A stretch of DNA of 64,000 nt from Edolisoma coerulescens (GCA_013397115.1 VWZW01005507.1:2955237-3019236); one strand, 5' to 3'. Shown: positions 38,601-51,252, numbered from the stretch's first letter. Numbers and translations are program-made. Notes: generated by a model not told the origin, from the letters alone.

Positions 38601-39960
38601 AATAAATACTGAATTCCATTAAAACCTCTATTCACGGGACTTTTCCTGTAGTCTCCACTACAGATGCTTTTAGTGTCTGACAACTTAGCAATCACAAGTG
38701 TTGAACTGTTTAGTGACTCTGATCCCCCCATCAGTAAACTGATCTGGTGATAAAATGTAAAGGGCTTGTGGTATTTGCATTTTTACTCAGTTTAGTCACA
38801 GATCACAAAATAAATTAGTAAATTGAGCTACGAGGCTTCCAATTTGCAGCAACCAAGCCTTCTAAATAATCATCTATGCTTAAATACACAAAGCCCTTCA
38901 ACTGTAATAATTTCTTTGTCAACTAAACCAAAAATTCCATCCCCCCAATTGATTCCACAGAATGAATGCTGTAAAGAAATCAGCCAAATCAAAGTCCAAA
39001 ATTTCTCCTTAAACTTCAGATAATTACAAATATCCAATGAATTGAAATGCTAAAATCACCCACGGTATTCCCTCTGAGCTGTCAAACACTGTTGCTCCAG
39101 TTTCAGAAAAGAGAATTGAGAGCTGTTTTCTTGTGGAAAAGAGCAGAAATCCTGCCATGGTCCAGGTGCCTGTATCACAACCGCAAGCATCACCAATGCC
39201 AGCAATTAGCATCATTACTGGCAGCAGCTGAAAAGCAGCCAAATTCACGGAGACTGAACAAATCTCCCACTGCTCAGGTCCGTCCTTCCAGGGCAGGGCT
39301 AAAGCACATCCGTGGCCCTTGCAGGGGAAGCTGCAGTGCTCCTGTCACACCATTTATCCACTCACTTCCACAACTGGCTCCGAAAAATTCTGTCTCCCCC
39401 AAAATATGGGGACTTGGCACATGAAATGCCAGGTCTGTGTTTAACATAAATTATTTTGTTAGATATGTGCAGGAGAACTATTTCAGCACAGCACAACTGT
39501 GGTTGTGTCAGAATTAGGTCACTCAGATGCTTAAGTTGTTATTGATGTGGCCCTGAATTGCCTCCTCCTGTAATTTTAGTTTATACACGCAAACCTTTTT
39601 TTGATAAACATGGGCGTAAATCAACACAAATTCCAGGCAGGTTCTGTGATGTCTTACTTGGAATTTGCAATGTGTTAGGACAATGTTACAGTTTCCCTTG
39701 ACCTATATTAAAAATATTTAAATGTTTAAAATATTATTCCTTTCATTCATATGCTAATGACTATAAACACTGCTCCAGCCAACACATTACAAAAGCCTAA
39801 ATAGATTTCACCAGGACTTTACATCTTCTTAGTAAATTAGGTATAACAGTTAGTAAATGGATGTGCTCAGGGCATTGTAAAGTTGCCAGTCAGCTGTGCA
39901 ATAATAAAGGGACTACGCAGTCCTAAAAAAACCAAAAAGACAAATATGCCATGGGAGTCC
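32665..39960. other. Non-coding unique DNA
   Basis: Homopolymers occur at 33430-33469 and 36540-36551 (A12), with a purine-rich run at 33876-33910. Frames reach 134 aa (38327-38731, -) and 125 aa (39047-39424, +), unrecognised and with overlapping frames on the other strand. From about 34010 to 36080 there is no ATG frame of 60 codons. I see nothing else. Confidence 0.7.
33430..33469 (+). repeat. Polypyrimidine tract ending in T16
   Basis: Forty consecutive pyrimidines, T-rich, finishing in an uninterrupted run of 16 T at 33454-33469. No retroposed sequence with target duplications is recognisable next to it, so I treat it as a simple repeat. Confidence 0.9.
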
Positions 39961-39987
39961 AAAAAAAAAAAAAAAAAAAAAAAAAAA
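39961..39987 (+). repeat. A27 homopolymer
   Basis: Twenty-seven consecutive A, the longest homopolymer in the window. It follows an A-rich stretch ('ctaaaaaaaccaaaaagac') and is followed by 'ttacaggaactccg'. A run this long can be a retroposon tail, but the roughly 100 bp upstream do not match CR1, a tRNA-derived SINE or any mRNA I recognise, and I see no clear target-site duplication. The 66-aa frame across it (39883-40083) encodes a lysine run only because of the A tract. Confidence 0.95.
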
Positions 39988-40189
39988 TTACAGGAACTCC
40001 GTATTCCGCTGGGTATAGAACTCCTTTGGTGGGGATATATTTCCTGCTCATATCAGAGAAATATTAAAGAGGAAAAAGTGTGAGGTTTCAGCTTGCAAGG
40101 CTTTGTTTCTGTGCGTGTGATTTGTCCGTCGTCACTGCTGAAGGGGTGCAGGCACTCACTGCATCCATCCCTGCACATTCCTGCCTGAT

Positions 40190-40560
40190 GCTAATCTCCT
40201 CTCTCCACTCTGATATTTCCCAACAATAGTGGTCATCTAAATGCTGCTAATCCTTTTAGCACGCACTAATAATTATGCATTAGCACAAATAATATTAAAG
40301 CTTTTTTTCAAATAATTACATATATAATGGATGTGTCTTTAAAAAGTTGTTTACAGCTAATTAACCAATGAATAATTGGTTTCTCTTCCTGAAGCAGGAG
40401 AAAGCTTGTCTTGGAGTCACAGTTAAAAATGCTTTCTCTCTCCCTTCTTTAAAACAGTTTTACAGATGTTGTTAGCAATTAAAACTGTTAAAATGCTATT
40501 AAACCAAAATTTCTTTATTAAAGGGATTACTCAACCCAGCTGAATTGTTTTTTAAAGTAC
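40190..40560. promoter_or_regulatory. Candidate conserved non-coding element with inverted CCAAT pair
   Basis: This is an AT-rich, repeat-free stretch with homeodomain/POU-type strings ('taataattatgcattagc' near 40267-40284). It also has a perfect inverted pair AACCAAT (40363-40369) and ATTGGTT (40375-40381) separated by GAATA, i.e. two CCAAT boxes facing each other, preceded by 'cagctaatt'. CCAAT is the NF-Y core. Calling it a regulatory element is inference. Confidence 0.25.
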
Positions 40561-41768
40561 TGGATCATTTCAAATAATTTCCAATTTGGATGATCAGTGA
40601 ATGGTCTGAACACACCAAGATCCTGTTCTGAACAGTTCAGATCCTTTAGTACCACAACACAGGCTGCTTGTTGCTATATGACTGGTTTAATTGTGGGCTG
40701 TAATAAAGGTCATAATTAATATCCCAACACAGACACTAACAAACAATTTTAAATTGCCAGCATAATCAAATGATGCAAACATCTATGAGCTACAAAAGTT
40801 CATTGCCGCAACTGACAATTTCTTAATTGTATTCAGTCATTCATGGAAATTTTATTAACATCGAACTGATGTATCCTGCCCTTACTCTGTCACAACACCA
40901 GGGATCTAATTTCATTATTTTCCACAAGATTTGCTTGACTACTGCCATGATTCTAATATTGCTTTAGTCCAGATGTTTATGCTATTTAAATTAGGAAGAA
41001 AAGGCTTTTGGGTAAACACAATTAAAGAAGTTTTTTTCTTTTTTTTTTTCTCTTTCCGAATTTAGTTTAACAATCTTCTTTTAATTAATGAATATAGCTG
41101 CAAAGTAGATGGGTTTTTCCCCCTCATTTTTTATGCTCATTCCCCACTGTGTGCAACATACATCGAGTGTATGGCTCCAGCTATTTCTAAATATAACAAC
41201 CTTTTAATTTTTCACTTACATTTGAGTGCTCATTAAAGTGAAAGATAGCAGGGCATGACAACTGCACTTTTCCTCCTTTTACTCTTAAATCAACCCCAAA
41301 TATATTTTGAGCATAACAGAAACAGTTTAAATCTTTCTCCCTCCTCCCACGGTGTTACCCCCCCCGAAGTGGATCTATGACTGAAGGATAACCCATATTT
41401 CTGGTGCCTTAAGTGCTCGAAACGATTGTACAGCACCAACTCTGTGACAGCAGAGGAATCTGGAGGGCTGGAACATTGGCATCCAAAGGATTTTGTTTCT
41501 GCTTTTTGATATCACTTGAACACATTCATTTTCTCCTCCTGTTGGACAACAGCATTTCATTCATATCAGATCTCTTTCCTAGGAAACAATGCTCTGATGG
41601 CTAAAGTAGGATTCCCCTCCTTTTGTCTGTCTTAAAGCAAGCTGGTTTCCATATAAAGACATGAATTTTTGCATGAAAGAGCAAATAAACATATGCAGGG
41701 CTTTTTTAACGAGGCACAGCATTATTTTAGTAAGGCCAAAACATGCCCAAATAGTGAGCACACACTTC

Positions 41769-41813
41769 TACACCAGAGCTTTACACCAGAGCTCTACACC
41801 AGCTTTACACGCT
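41769..41813 (+). repeat. 13-bp tandem repeat, about 3.5 copies
   Basis: Units are TACACCAGAGCTT (41769-41781), TACACCAGAGCTC (41782-41794), TACACCAGCTT (41795-41805, 2 bp shorter) and a partial TACACGCT (41806-41813). The copies are nearly identical, so the array is recent. It contributes a short repetitive stretch to the 72-aa frame at 41661-41879, which I do not consider a gene. Confidence 0.9.
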
Positions 41814-42561
41814 GGAATATTATTCCTAAGTGCAAAACTTGATAACTTCACTGTGCAGAACACAGGCTTTCAAAAATAATAGTCATAGTCTTTCCAAAAA
41901 CTGTCTTGAGACAGTATTTTTGAGGGATCTGAGCAAGAATTTTCAAACCAGCATTTTGTCAACATTTGTAAAAAGCCTGAATAATGTGTGTGATTTGAGC
42001 CGACTGAAGATTCACACCGCGCTGTGCCAGACACTCATCAGATGCACTGAAAACTTCCTGCTGTAATTAGTTAGCAACTGCTTTTGTAATTCACCAGCAC
42101 AAAGATATTTATAAATACCCTCAGTATTTGCTGTCCTTAGGGAATGGGGTATTTATTCTGTGTGCAGAAGGGGTCACTGCCACCCTTCCATTCAGCAAAT
42201 CCCTCCCCTCCCCAAAACCGTAGGTGAAGGGTGCCACAATCCAATTGAGCTACGCTATGATTCCTTTTGTATATCCCACAAACGCCACTCGCAGTCCATC
42301 ACCCACAACATTTCCATGTGCAGGAGCATTTGGGAAGCCAAAAGTCCGACTGGGTTGTTGTTGGGGCTGTTTTGTTTGGCTGAATTGAGGGCAGGGAGCT
42401 CTCCGAGCCCCCCAGGAGCCCGGCAGTGCCGCAGTGCTGCCAGCGGGGTGAGCTGCCCATGCTAAAGCTGCTCCACACTTTTCCCTGGTATTCTTTTGTA
42501 TGGGACCAGGAATAAAATCCAGTGGGACTTGCACACGTGGAGAACACACTGAAAAACTTTA

Positions 42562-42579
42562 TTTTTTTTTAAAAAAAAA
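42562..42579. repeat. Perfect T9A9 palindrome
   Basis: Nine T directly followed by nine A make a perfect 18-bp palindrome in an otherwise ordinary stretch. It is low-complexity DNA that could extrude a hairpin; no function is claimed. Confidence 0.9.
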
Positions 42580-43454
42580 GGACGTCTTTACGTTAATGGG
42601 GTATAACACACCCACTGGAAAACGATCAGAACAGTTCATGTGCGCAATTCATTTGGATTTTCTGTAAAATACCTCCAAACCTCGGTGCTATACCTTTAAG
42701 TGTTGCTCTAGTTCCATCATGTGCTGATATGGAGATCTGTGTTTGGCAATCTTTCCAAGTATTCCATGTCAATTTTACAAAAACTAAAAATATTGTTGAA
42801 AAAATATTATCCCAAGAACATACGTAAAATTATAAATATTCAGCACATCAAGCTTTTGATATACTTTAGTGCACATGAACTGAGTAGCTGTCAAAATTAC
42901 AACAGGCAACTCAAGTAATTATGCAGATTTATGCAAAACATTAACAAGAAGAATTAAATGCACAAATGAGGTGGCTACACTTGAATTGTTAAGATTATGA
43001 ATAATTACCATGAATCTTTTTGCTCTTAATATAACTTGTTTTTGATAAACAAAGCCTTAATTATCAGAATACTTTTGAGAATTTTGGTGACCTTCATTAA
43101 TCTTACAAAACAAGTCTCTTGTGTTCTGCATTGTAAAAGGCACATGCTTAGAATAAGTACACAAACCATGGGAAAAGCATATGTTAATGGCTACTACAAA
43201 CCAGTGAATGATTCCTCAGGTTGGAAGCAGCCGGCATTCTGCACACGTAGGTGAAATAATATTGAGTATTGGAAGTACTCTGGGCTGAATAATATCTGAC
43301 AAAGGCTGGGAGAAGGCTGCTATATGAGAAATTATTTCATTTTGCAAAATAACAGGTTGTTTTAAGAATAGAAGTGAAATATCAGCCTACTAATTTCTCA
43401 TCTCGGAGATACAGGAGGTGCAATAAATCATTTACCAAAGCAATAGAGAACCCC

Positions 43455-43795
43455 AAACATCCCCGCCCCCACCCCGCAGCCCGGATTCGTCATCTCCTCC
43501 AAGGCTCAGCGTTCCCGAGGTGAACGTGGCTGCCACGCATCCGCGTTTTCCGCGCTCGCATCCAGCTGCCAGGCAGGACGCGGGGAGCGACTCTCCCTCT
43601 GCTTCGCCGCTGATTTCGACGCTGCCCTCTCCCTTTCCGAGGAACAGTGGGACCTCTCCGTGTCCCCTCAGTTAATTTCAGAATTAATTTGCGACGCTGT
43701 CATCGGCAGTGTAACAATCCACTGCTCAACAGTTGCGATTCTTCATAACACTGTCAAACTCCCAGCTGCCACCGTGGCAGCCGCTTCGCCCAGGC
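43455..43795. promoter_or_regulatory. Isolated CpG-island-like segment
   Basis: I count 29 CpG dinucleotides between 43464 and 43789 (about 325 bp), against long stretches of the window with almost none. GC content is visibly high from 43455 to 43665 and then falls. CpG retention in a CpG-poor neighbourhood usually means germline hypomethylation, as at promoters of coding or long non-coding transcripts or at CpG-rich enhancers. I see no TATA box, no convincing first exon and no recognisable protein; the 73-aa frame at 43660-43881 spans the right edge and shows no domain. It could also be an old GC-rich insertion. Confidence 0.45.
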
Positions 43796-43839
43796 CCAGC
43801 CACTCTGCCTTGGGACCAGGAGTAAAGGAGAACTTTGGA

Positions 43840-43995
43840 AGCATTAAGTCTTTAATGCCAGCCACACTCTGCCTTCCCTAGAGAGCAAGCTGTCAGATCA
43901 ATGGCGGGTTTGTCATAAAATCTCTCCCAGGGACTTGAATTTGTTTTGACAAATGTCAAATGGCTTTGATGCATAAAAATTAACTTAAGGAGGTC
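43840..43995. promoter_or_regulatory. Candidate conserved non-coding element with palindromic TGACA site
   Basis: Directly beside the CpG-rich segment lies AT-rich sequence with 'ctgtcagatcaatggc' (about 43891-43906, a TGACA-type/PBX-like string in reverse). It also holds the palindrome TGACAAATGTCA (43947-43958), whose half sites are the MEIS/TGIF/PKNOX core, and 'tttgatgcataaaaatt'. Conservation cannot be tested here; the call rests on motif content and position. Confidence 0.25.
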
Positions 43996-46900
43996 ATAAT
44001 TAGACAAAATCCAAACTTGCATTTTGCTGGTACTTGCATCACTTTATGTCCTTGCATAACGAGCCTAAAGCAAACACTATCTGGACAGCTGAAGCCCTGG
44101 ACAGCAGGAGCCTCTGCTTGGAATTCATATAGCAACCATAATCCCGTTGTCCATGAGGAAGGGCATGGGCTTGGCCACACTTCCACAAAGGTTTGCCCAG
44201 CTTGTGTTATGTAACACAGACAAGCCTGGGTCACCATCACCATCCCATCCTGACTCCCAGCTCCAGTGGGGAAGAAACCCCTCTCACAGGGACACCATTC
44301 CTCCTCCCCACACCATGTAGCCACGCTGGCCACAAACTCTTCTTCCCATGAGCTCAGACCTCTCCTCGAGCACATGCCCAGGCACAAGCCCATGGTTTGC
44401 TGCCTTTTCCCCCATCACTGCTCCCCTCTCCCCGTGCCAGGCAGTGCTGCAGCTCCCTGCTCAGCCCCTCTGAGAACTTCAGTCAGGAAATACTTCACTA
44501 GAAATGTTTCACCTACTTGGTAGTGGTTGGAAGAAGAGGTTTTCAGCAACATGAAGCAAGAGGGTCAGGAAGAGACCCATGACAAATTCAGATTTCACTA
44601 ACATCCCACAGTAACTGGCTCACTGATGGGAGTGTGCTCCCTGTCTGGTCAGAGAGCAGACACCATGTGTTTCCCAAGCCCTTCCCTCTCCTCTCAGTGC
44701 TCTTCTTCCTTGGAGGGGTCACTTTTGTTGCTGTAAGGGTAGATCTGGTTTTAGATCCATTCATTCCTTGGTTCCTTTTACAAAAACACTGATTAGAACA
44801 TCAATTCCCAGGACTTTTTTCTCCTGGCAAAACTGATATTGAACAAGTGGGTGTTGCATGAGGGCCTCCAAATTATTTCACATCAGCCAACAGACAGGAA
44901 ACACTTTCCGTTCACAAACATCCCTTCTGCCTGAAGAACAAGGTAACAGGTGCATGTTCTGCTGATGTCCCCACACTGCATTCCTGAACTTCCAAGAGGT
45001 CTCCATCACTTCCTTACAATACAGCAAACACTTCACTCCTCTTGCCCTATGGGGTAAATACTTTAGGTAGCACAGTAAGGAACGCTGGAATTCCAGCTGA
45101 ACTGCACAAATAAATAAGCAATGAGGCTTTTCTGCGATGTATTTTGTTTGCTTTGTGAGCTGCTGGTGAGCTTGAAAGCTTCAATCATTCAGAATCATGT
45201 GAATCAACACTAAACCTTCCTCAGCAGAGGAAAATCCTGATGTCCAGTGATGTCAACAGTGAACAACTCCAGTTGGGATCAGAGAGTTACAGTTTTCCTG
45301 CCTAAGCCACTGCCTTCCACAGAGCCACCAACAGAATCCCGGCTTGTGAGAGGAAGATGAGAGACACAGGCAGAGATCGAGCCCAGGTGGAAATTATAAA
45401 ATGGGTGGATTTAGTGTACTAAAAGGAAAAAGCAGGTAGTATAAACTCCACGCCTTAACACAGTCATAGGAATCAAAGAACAGCTACTTGGTGCTATCGA
45501 GTTACTTTTCAAGAGCTGCTCAAAGCAAACACACGCTGCTGGCCTCAGACCTTAAATGGACTATTCCTACATAACTCTGATTTTTATAGTCATGAAAAAA
45601 TAAAAAATATTGGAAAAGAGGAGCCTTCCCATGAAAATTCTGACAGAATCTTAATGGTAGCAGCACTACTGGGAGCTGCTATAATAATAATATTCTTCCT
45701 GCTACTTGTGCCTATTTTCTTTTGATACCGTACTAGCAGCAGTCATTTCCTCGATAATGAGCCTGTTGTGGAGAAGGGCTAATTTAGAAAATCAGAATGG
45801 GGTTACCACCAGCAGACATTGTTTTCTTAATAAATGATCATTTTATTTTGAATAAATGTGAAGTTATACCCTGTCAAGATGTTCTTGCTTTACATGAAAT
45901 TTCCCAGTATCCAAAAGGTTACTGTAACATTTCTCCCTAAACAGACAGTGTTGACATAATTTTTCCTAGTCCCTTATGTAAAAGCATGAGAAGAAAAGAA
46001 CTTTACTAAGGAGGTAACGTTTATTTAGAGACACAAGAAATTACTAAGTAGCTACCAGCACCTTTTTTCCCACTGCAGTTTGAGCATGGTGACCACGAAA
46101 CACCACACAGCATTTTAAGGGAACAAAAACTCACATAGATCATGACCATGCAAGAACAATCAAAGTTGACTGGTTGAGGGTTTTAATCTACACCAGAAGA
46201 GAATTTACAGCCTGATTTATAGAGGATTAATCAGGCTGGACTGCACCAAGCTTGCACCAGAGACCTGACTTAGGTTGTTGAGCCAAATATTGATGGAAAA
46301 TGCTGTATTACCTAAATCAAACTCCCAGTGCTGCTCATGCTTGAGTACAGAACATACTCTACTACAGAAAATTCCTGAAATAATTCAAGTGTAAGGCCAC
46401 CAACATCCACCAGCAGGAGAAGAAAGGAAGAAGCCATTCCTTAGATTTGTTGGGATAGCTTCATCAGGGATACAGGGATATGATCTGCAGGCTGTGTGGA
46501 TTTCAAAGCAGCAAGTTTAGCATAAGCTGGAGGGATCCAGAACTGCAGCAACAGCTGCGACGCTCATCGAGCTCCGTAACAAGCTTTGCAAATCGTTTGC
46601 TGTTGGCACCTGGCTCTATCATTAAGAACAAAAACCCACAGCAAACAAGAAAAAAGAAGAAATAATGACAGATTCTCTCTGGAAAAAAAAAAAACAACAC
46701 CAAACCAACAACAAAAACCCAACATCATAAAAAACCACCAAGCAAGCAAACGTTTGACTCATTCTCATCTCTTATGATTTCTAGACAACTTAATCTTCCT
46801 TAAACTGAGCCTTTTCTTGAACAACATGTTTTTATCTCAGAAAGCTCACAGATGTCTGCTTTGGAGAGACCAGTTCTACTTTAGACCTAACAGGTATGTG

Positions 46901-49900
46901 AAATCCTGAGATGCCACCACACTCCTTATCTATGTTGTCTTAAGCGTGGCCACTTTAGCATTCAATAAACCCCAAGAGCAGCAGTGCAAGCCAACAAAGA
47001 GCTCTTGTCTCAGGGTCAGCATCCCATCACACAGACAGGTGTTTCAAACACAAATCCAACAGATTTAGCCTTTCCCAGAACCCAGCCAGAGACCAGTTCC
47101 CAGGCCAGCGAACAGAAACCTGTCAGACAATCACACCATGAGAGTCAGTCTGACAATTGGCCTTCTCCCTTCCAAAGTGTGAGTTTGGAGAGTAAGGTGA
47201 GCTCAGGATCAAGCTGCAAAAATGGAGCCTTCTATCCTAAATTCAACAGGAACGTCACAGAGAACTGAAAGAAGTATCGTATCAGATACTGGAACACAGA
47301 AAAAAGTGGCTCCCATCATCGAGCCTTTCCAAAAATACAAATGTATTAAATTCAGAGAAAACCAAAATGTCAAGAGCAACTTAGCCTTCAAGTTCCTTTT
47401 AAAGCTCTTCATCAAATCCTAAAGCCCCCAACAAGTGGACTAAATGCTCTCCTTTCCTTTGGCAGATACATAATTGAGGTTTGCTCTTAAAAGAAGGTAA
47501 AAATAAACAAACATTATTAGAGGGAATTCATTCCTGGAGAGCTTTTGCAGCTGAGCATTTATCAGTGTATGGAAGATGTTACATAAAGTGCTTTTTAATC
47601 AAAATCCTCTTGATCACCAACACAATTTTTCCCCCCTCTGAGCACTTCTCTCCAGATCTCTGTGGTTACACTTTCAACTTTTTGCGCACTGGTCTTTTGG
47701 TTCTGGTGCAAGACAGAAGAGTGACAGGGATTTCACAGAGATTCATGCCAGGCTCTGCTCCCACTCCAGACAGAGAAATACTGAGCTAAACTGAAAAATT
47801 GGTGCCCTTTGGGTCAAAACAGAACAAATTCTCTGCTGTAAAGACATTAACAAAAAGAATACTCCGCACAGCTCTAGTTTGAAAACACGAAGAGTTCTGT
47901 GTAACAGCCTAAGGATTTGTGCACGCTCCCCTTTCCTCGCCTGTTGCAGGGTGAACACACGCACGTGCAGTTACCCACAGTAACACACGGACTAATTGCT
48001 GTTTGCTAATGCCTTTACTTATTTAATCTAGCCAGACATTTTGGGTTAGGGCAACACAGAAATCCCACTTCTGACATTAAAAAGAGATTAAAATATAAAG
48101 TGTTGGTTTTCCAAGCCAGTGACAACAATGACTTAAATGTCTAATCCCATTAATTACCACCAACGCTGAGGGTTTAGCAGAGCTGTTGCACTGAAGTGTC
48201 AGACAAACAAACAGGAGGGTTGTCTATCCTGTGCATTCAGACAATGCACACTTCTGCTTCTAGAGCAAGGGAAACTCTCTGAAAAGCTCTGAATATGGTC
48301 TTTAAAAAGCTAAAACCCAGGGTTTGGTTCTGGGTGCATCTGTCTCTACCAAAAACTCTGTGTGTACATAAACTGCACATTGCTGAACATTCAGAAAGTT
48401 TTAAGAGCAGCATCAGCTTCTGTCTCAGACATTTGTGTATCATGAGCCACAAAACTTCACTCTTTAGCACCTTTAACCTTTATTTGAGGCTGAGCAGTCA
48501 TTTAAAAATCTGTATCTTCCTCATTGCAGTGAATTAAAATAACTCATTCACTGCAAAATGTTTTTAGGAATTCTCTTTAAAACTTCCTAGTTATTTCCAG
48601 CATGAATTTAGGTACTTTCAGCTTCCACTCCTCTGGCTCTTGTTACACCTTTGTTTTATATGAATCCAGCACGTTCAATAAAGCACTCAAACTCAATAAA
48701 ATGATTCTGTATCAGAAAGCCATCGGAGCTGTATCAAAATGTCATCACATGCAGATAATGCTGTGACACATTGAGGTTCCTTGTGCGCAGCAGGAGTTTT
48801 CAAGGAAACAAAAATCCTGCAAGTAGAACAAGTTTGATGAGAAGCAAAGTGATTTCCATACCCTGGGACTCATCCCTGTTTTAGAAGGAATATCCAGTAC
48901 AGATAATTTTTATATGAAAGACAAATAAAGAGAGCTGCTCTCAACCTTGCACCCCATATTCTGTTGTGTCCTGCTTGGTTTGCAGAACTACTCGAATGTA
49001 GGAAAATGTGCAATTAAGATGTTTAAAAATATGGTTTGTTAAAAAACATGTTTTCCCCATAAACATTTGGTCAAAGAGGAGACCCAGACAAGAGCCAGAG
49101 GTTTATCCTGGTGAAACTGGCTCCTACAGGGAGCTAAAATATTCCAACTAAAATACAGTGGCTGGGCTCGGTATTCTCAGGGTGTCCTGCGAGCAGGAGG
49201 ACTCGTGAATGTCCTAGAATGGGGAGTGCACTTCGAATCTTCCTTTGAGAAGCAGTTTGAGGACTCAGAGCTCCAGAGAGCCTTTGCAGCACCAGTCTCT
49301 CCTGGAAGCTGGCACCTCTCTGACAGGCAGAAAGGGGGGTGTGAAATGGTGCCTAATTCAGCAAACTCACACTGCACCAGGGGGTGTTGGCCACGACGTG
49401 CAAAAGATGTAGAAAAGTTCTTGTGTTTATTCATCTACAAAGATCCAAAAGCTTCTGCTTAAGACAGAGCTTTTTTTTCCCCCTGCAATGGCTTTCTCCC
49501 ACACTTCTGGATCCATGGATCCACACCATGTAAGGATACAATTCCCAGTACCATAAATATTCCATATTAAGAAACTGGTGAAAGTTTGAGTATTGGAAGT
49601 TCTAAGTGCAAGAAAACATATACTAGCAAACTCAGAAATAGGAGAGAACCTTCAAACACATCATTTCACTTAATATCCTTTTTTTGAAAGCATAAAATAC
49701 ACCCCATGCAAATGTAAAGAAATCACAGTGACAGTGTACAATCCCTGAGTCCTACAGTCGCTTTGTTTTCAAATTTAACAGTTAATTTTTTCCATCAGTC
49801 ATTTGAGCAGATGATAAGTGGGAAGGGATTTTAGTCATAAAAACTATCATTTGTAAAGGCCTCATTTAAATATGCCTTAATTAGCATTTTCATAACTGAG

Positions 49901-51250
49901 TTATCAGGTTTCCATTAAACTCTGAAATTCTCACTTCTGTTCCCACTGGACAGATGTCCACATTGCAAAAATAAAAACTGCACAAAATCTTACAACACTA
50001 TAGTTGGCAGTAGCTGGAAAACAGTCTGGGAAGAGAGAATGAACGGGAAGAGCCAATCTTTTACCACTGTTTTCTGCACTGAATCCAACCATTGAGACAG
50101 TGTGAGAAAGTTGGTACTATCGGGAAACAGAAAGTTTCTTGAGCGAGCAAAAGACAGGACTCTCGTCCTTTTGGCAAGTCAAGCTGATATCTTCAATTAG
50201 TACTATGCTAAAGAAAAGGAAATAAACAGAAACTCGGAGAAGTTACAGAAATTCTCAAACTTTTCTCCCTGCAGATTATTTCACATCTAAGAAATGAAGA
50301 TGACATTCCTGGGCAGTCTTGGAATGATCCAGATCTGGCACGCTTTGCGGAACTGCTCTTTCCCAAGACAGAAAAGTACTGAACTTTTTCCTTCACTGGA
50401 ACTACAATGTTTAGAAAAAAATCCAAACCCATGAAATTCAAACCCATTCTAGTCCAAAATTCAAAAGGAATAATCTGCAGTCAAGCTAAAAAGCAGAAGC
50501 CTAAATACATACAACACTTAAAAATTATATAAACAACCTTTTTCTTCTTTTGAGCTCCAGTTCAGAGAATATTCAGCTATAATCATTGCTTTGGAAAATG
50601 CATGATTTATACTGCACAAAATACTTTGAAAAATAAAAAAGCCCTCAAAATACATTTTCTCCACTCAACAAAGAAGAAATATCAGGCTCAATCAGGACAT
50701 TGCAGCATTATTTGCAGCAACCACGATAAGTCAATTTTGGCTTAAACCATGATTGTTATAAACACTCACAAAACATATTATTTCCCAGATGGCAATCCTG
50801 CTCAAGCAAATACATCAAACTTCTGTTTCATTATTATCAAATAAGGATGAACTTGTCACTGGGATAACCCCCAGTAGTTAAACACACCCTCCTCTGCAAG
50901 CCAACACTGTGGTGTTGGTGTTCTTTGGGGCCTCTTTTTCCAGGGCCAAGCCTTGAAGAGAAATGCCTCCGTTTCCCTGTAAAGCTGAATCCTTCCTGAA
51001 AGGAGGAAATGGCAGCTGCTGGTTTGGGTTTGACTCCCAGCTGCAGATTTGGGACCTGACTGAAGGAAGCACGGGGCTGCTGAGGCTTTAACGGAAATGC
51101 AACGCTGCCTTCAGCTGTAACAGCAGAGAAGAGTGCACAGACACCGTGGGCTGAATTAATTATGGACATTGAGGCATTCACAGACATATTTATGGGTTGG
51201 CTACAGCACAGCAAACTCTGCTTGGCTGCGAAACATCCGGGCTGCTGATG
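43996..51250. other. Non-coding unique DNA
   Basis: The longest frame is 137 aa at 43980-44393 (-), unrecognised and opposed by + frames. From 44524 to 46479 there is no ATG frame of 60 codons. A/C-rich low complexity occurs at 46683-46752. I recognise no exon, RNA gene or dispersed repeat. Confidence 0.7.
46683..46752 (+). repeat. A/C-rich low-complexity tract
   Basis: A12 followed by about 55 bp almost lacking G and T ('aacaccaaaccaacaac...', 'aaaaaaccaccaagcaagca'). Similar A-run-then-CCAAAC wording occurs at 54114-54150 and 568-598, so this is a recurrent low-complexity style in this DNA. Confidence 0.75.
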
Positions 51251-51252
51251 CT

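Larger units (their letters stand above)
40560..43450. other. Non-coding, AT-rich unique DNA
   Basis: It contains a T-rich run at about 41030-41051, the 13-bp tandem at 41769-41813 and the T9A9 palindrome at 42562-42579. The frames at 42160-42549 on both strands (101 and 99 aa) overlap in a GC-richer patch and are not recognised. Confidence 0.7.

Noticed and set aside
49225..49245. 'cacttcgaatcttcc' resembling a tRNA T-loop
   Set aside because: The flanking bases do not form the T stem, and no acceptor, D or anticodon arms are present.
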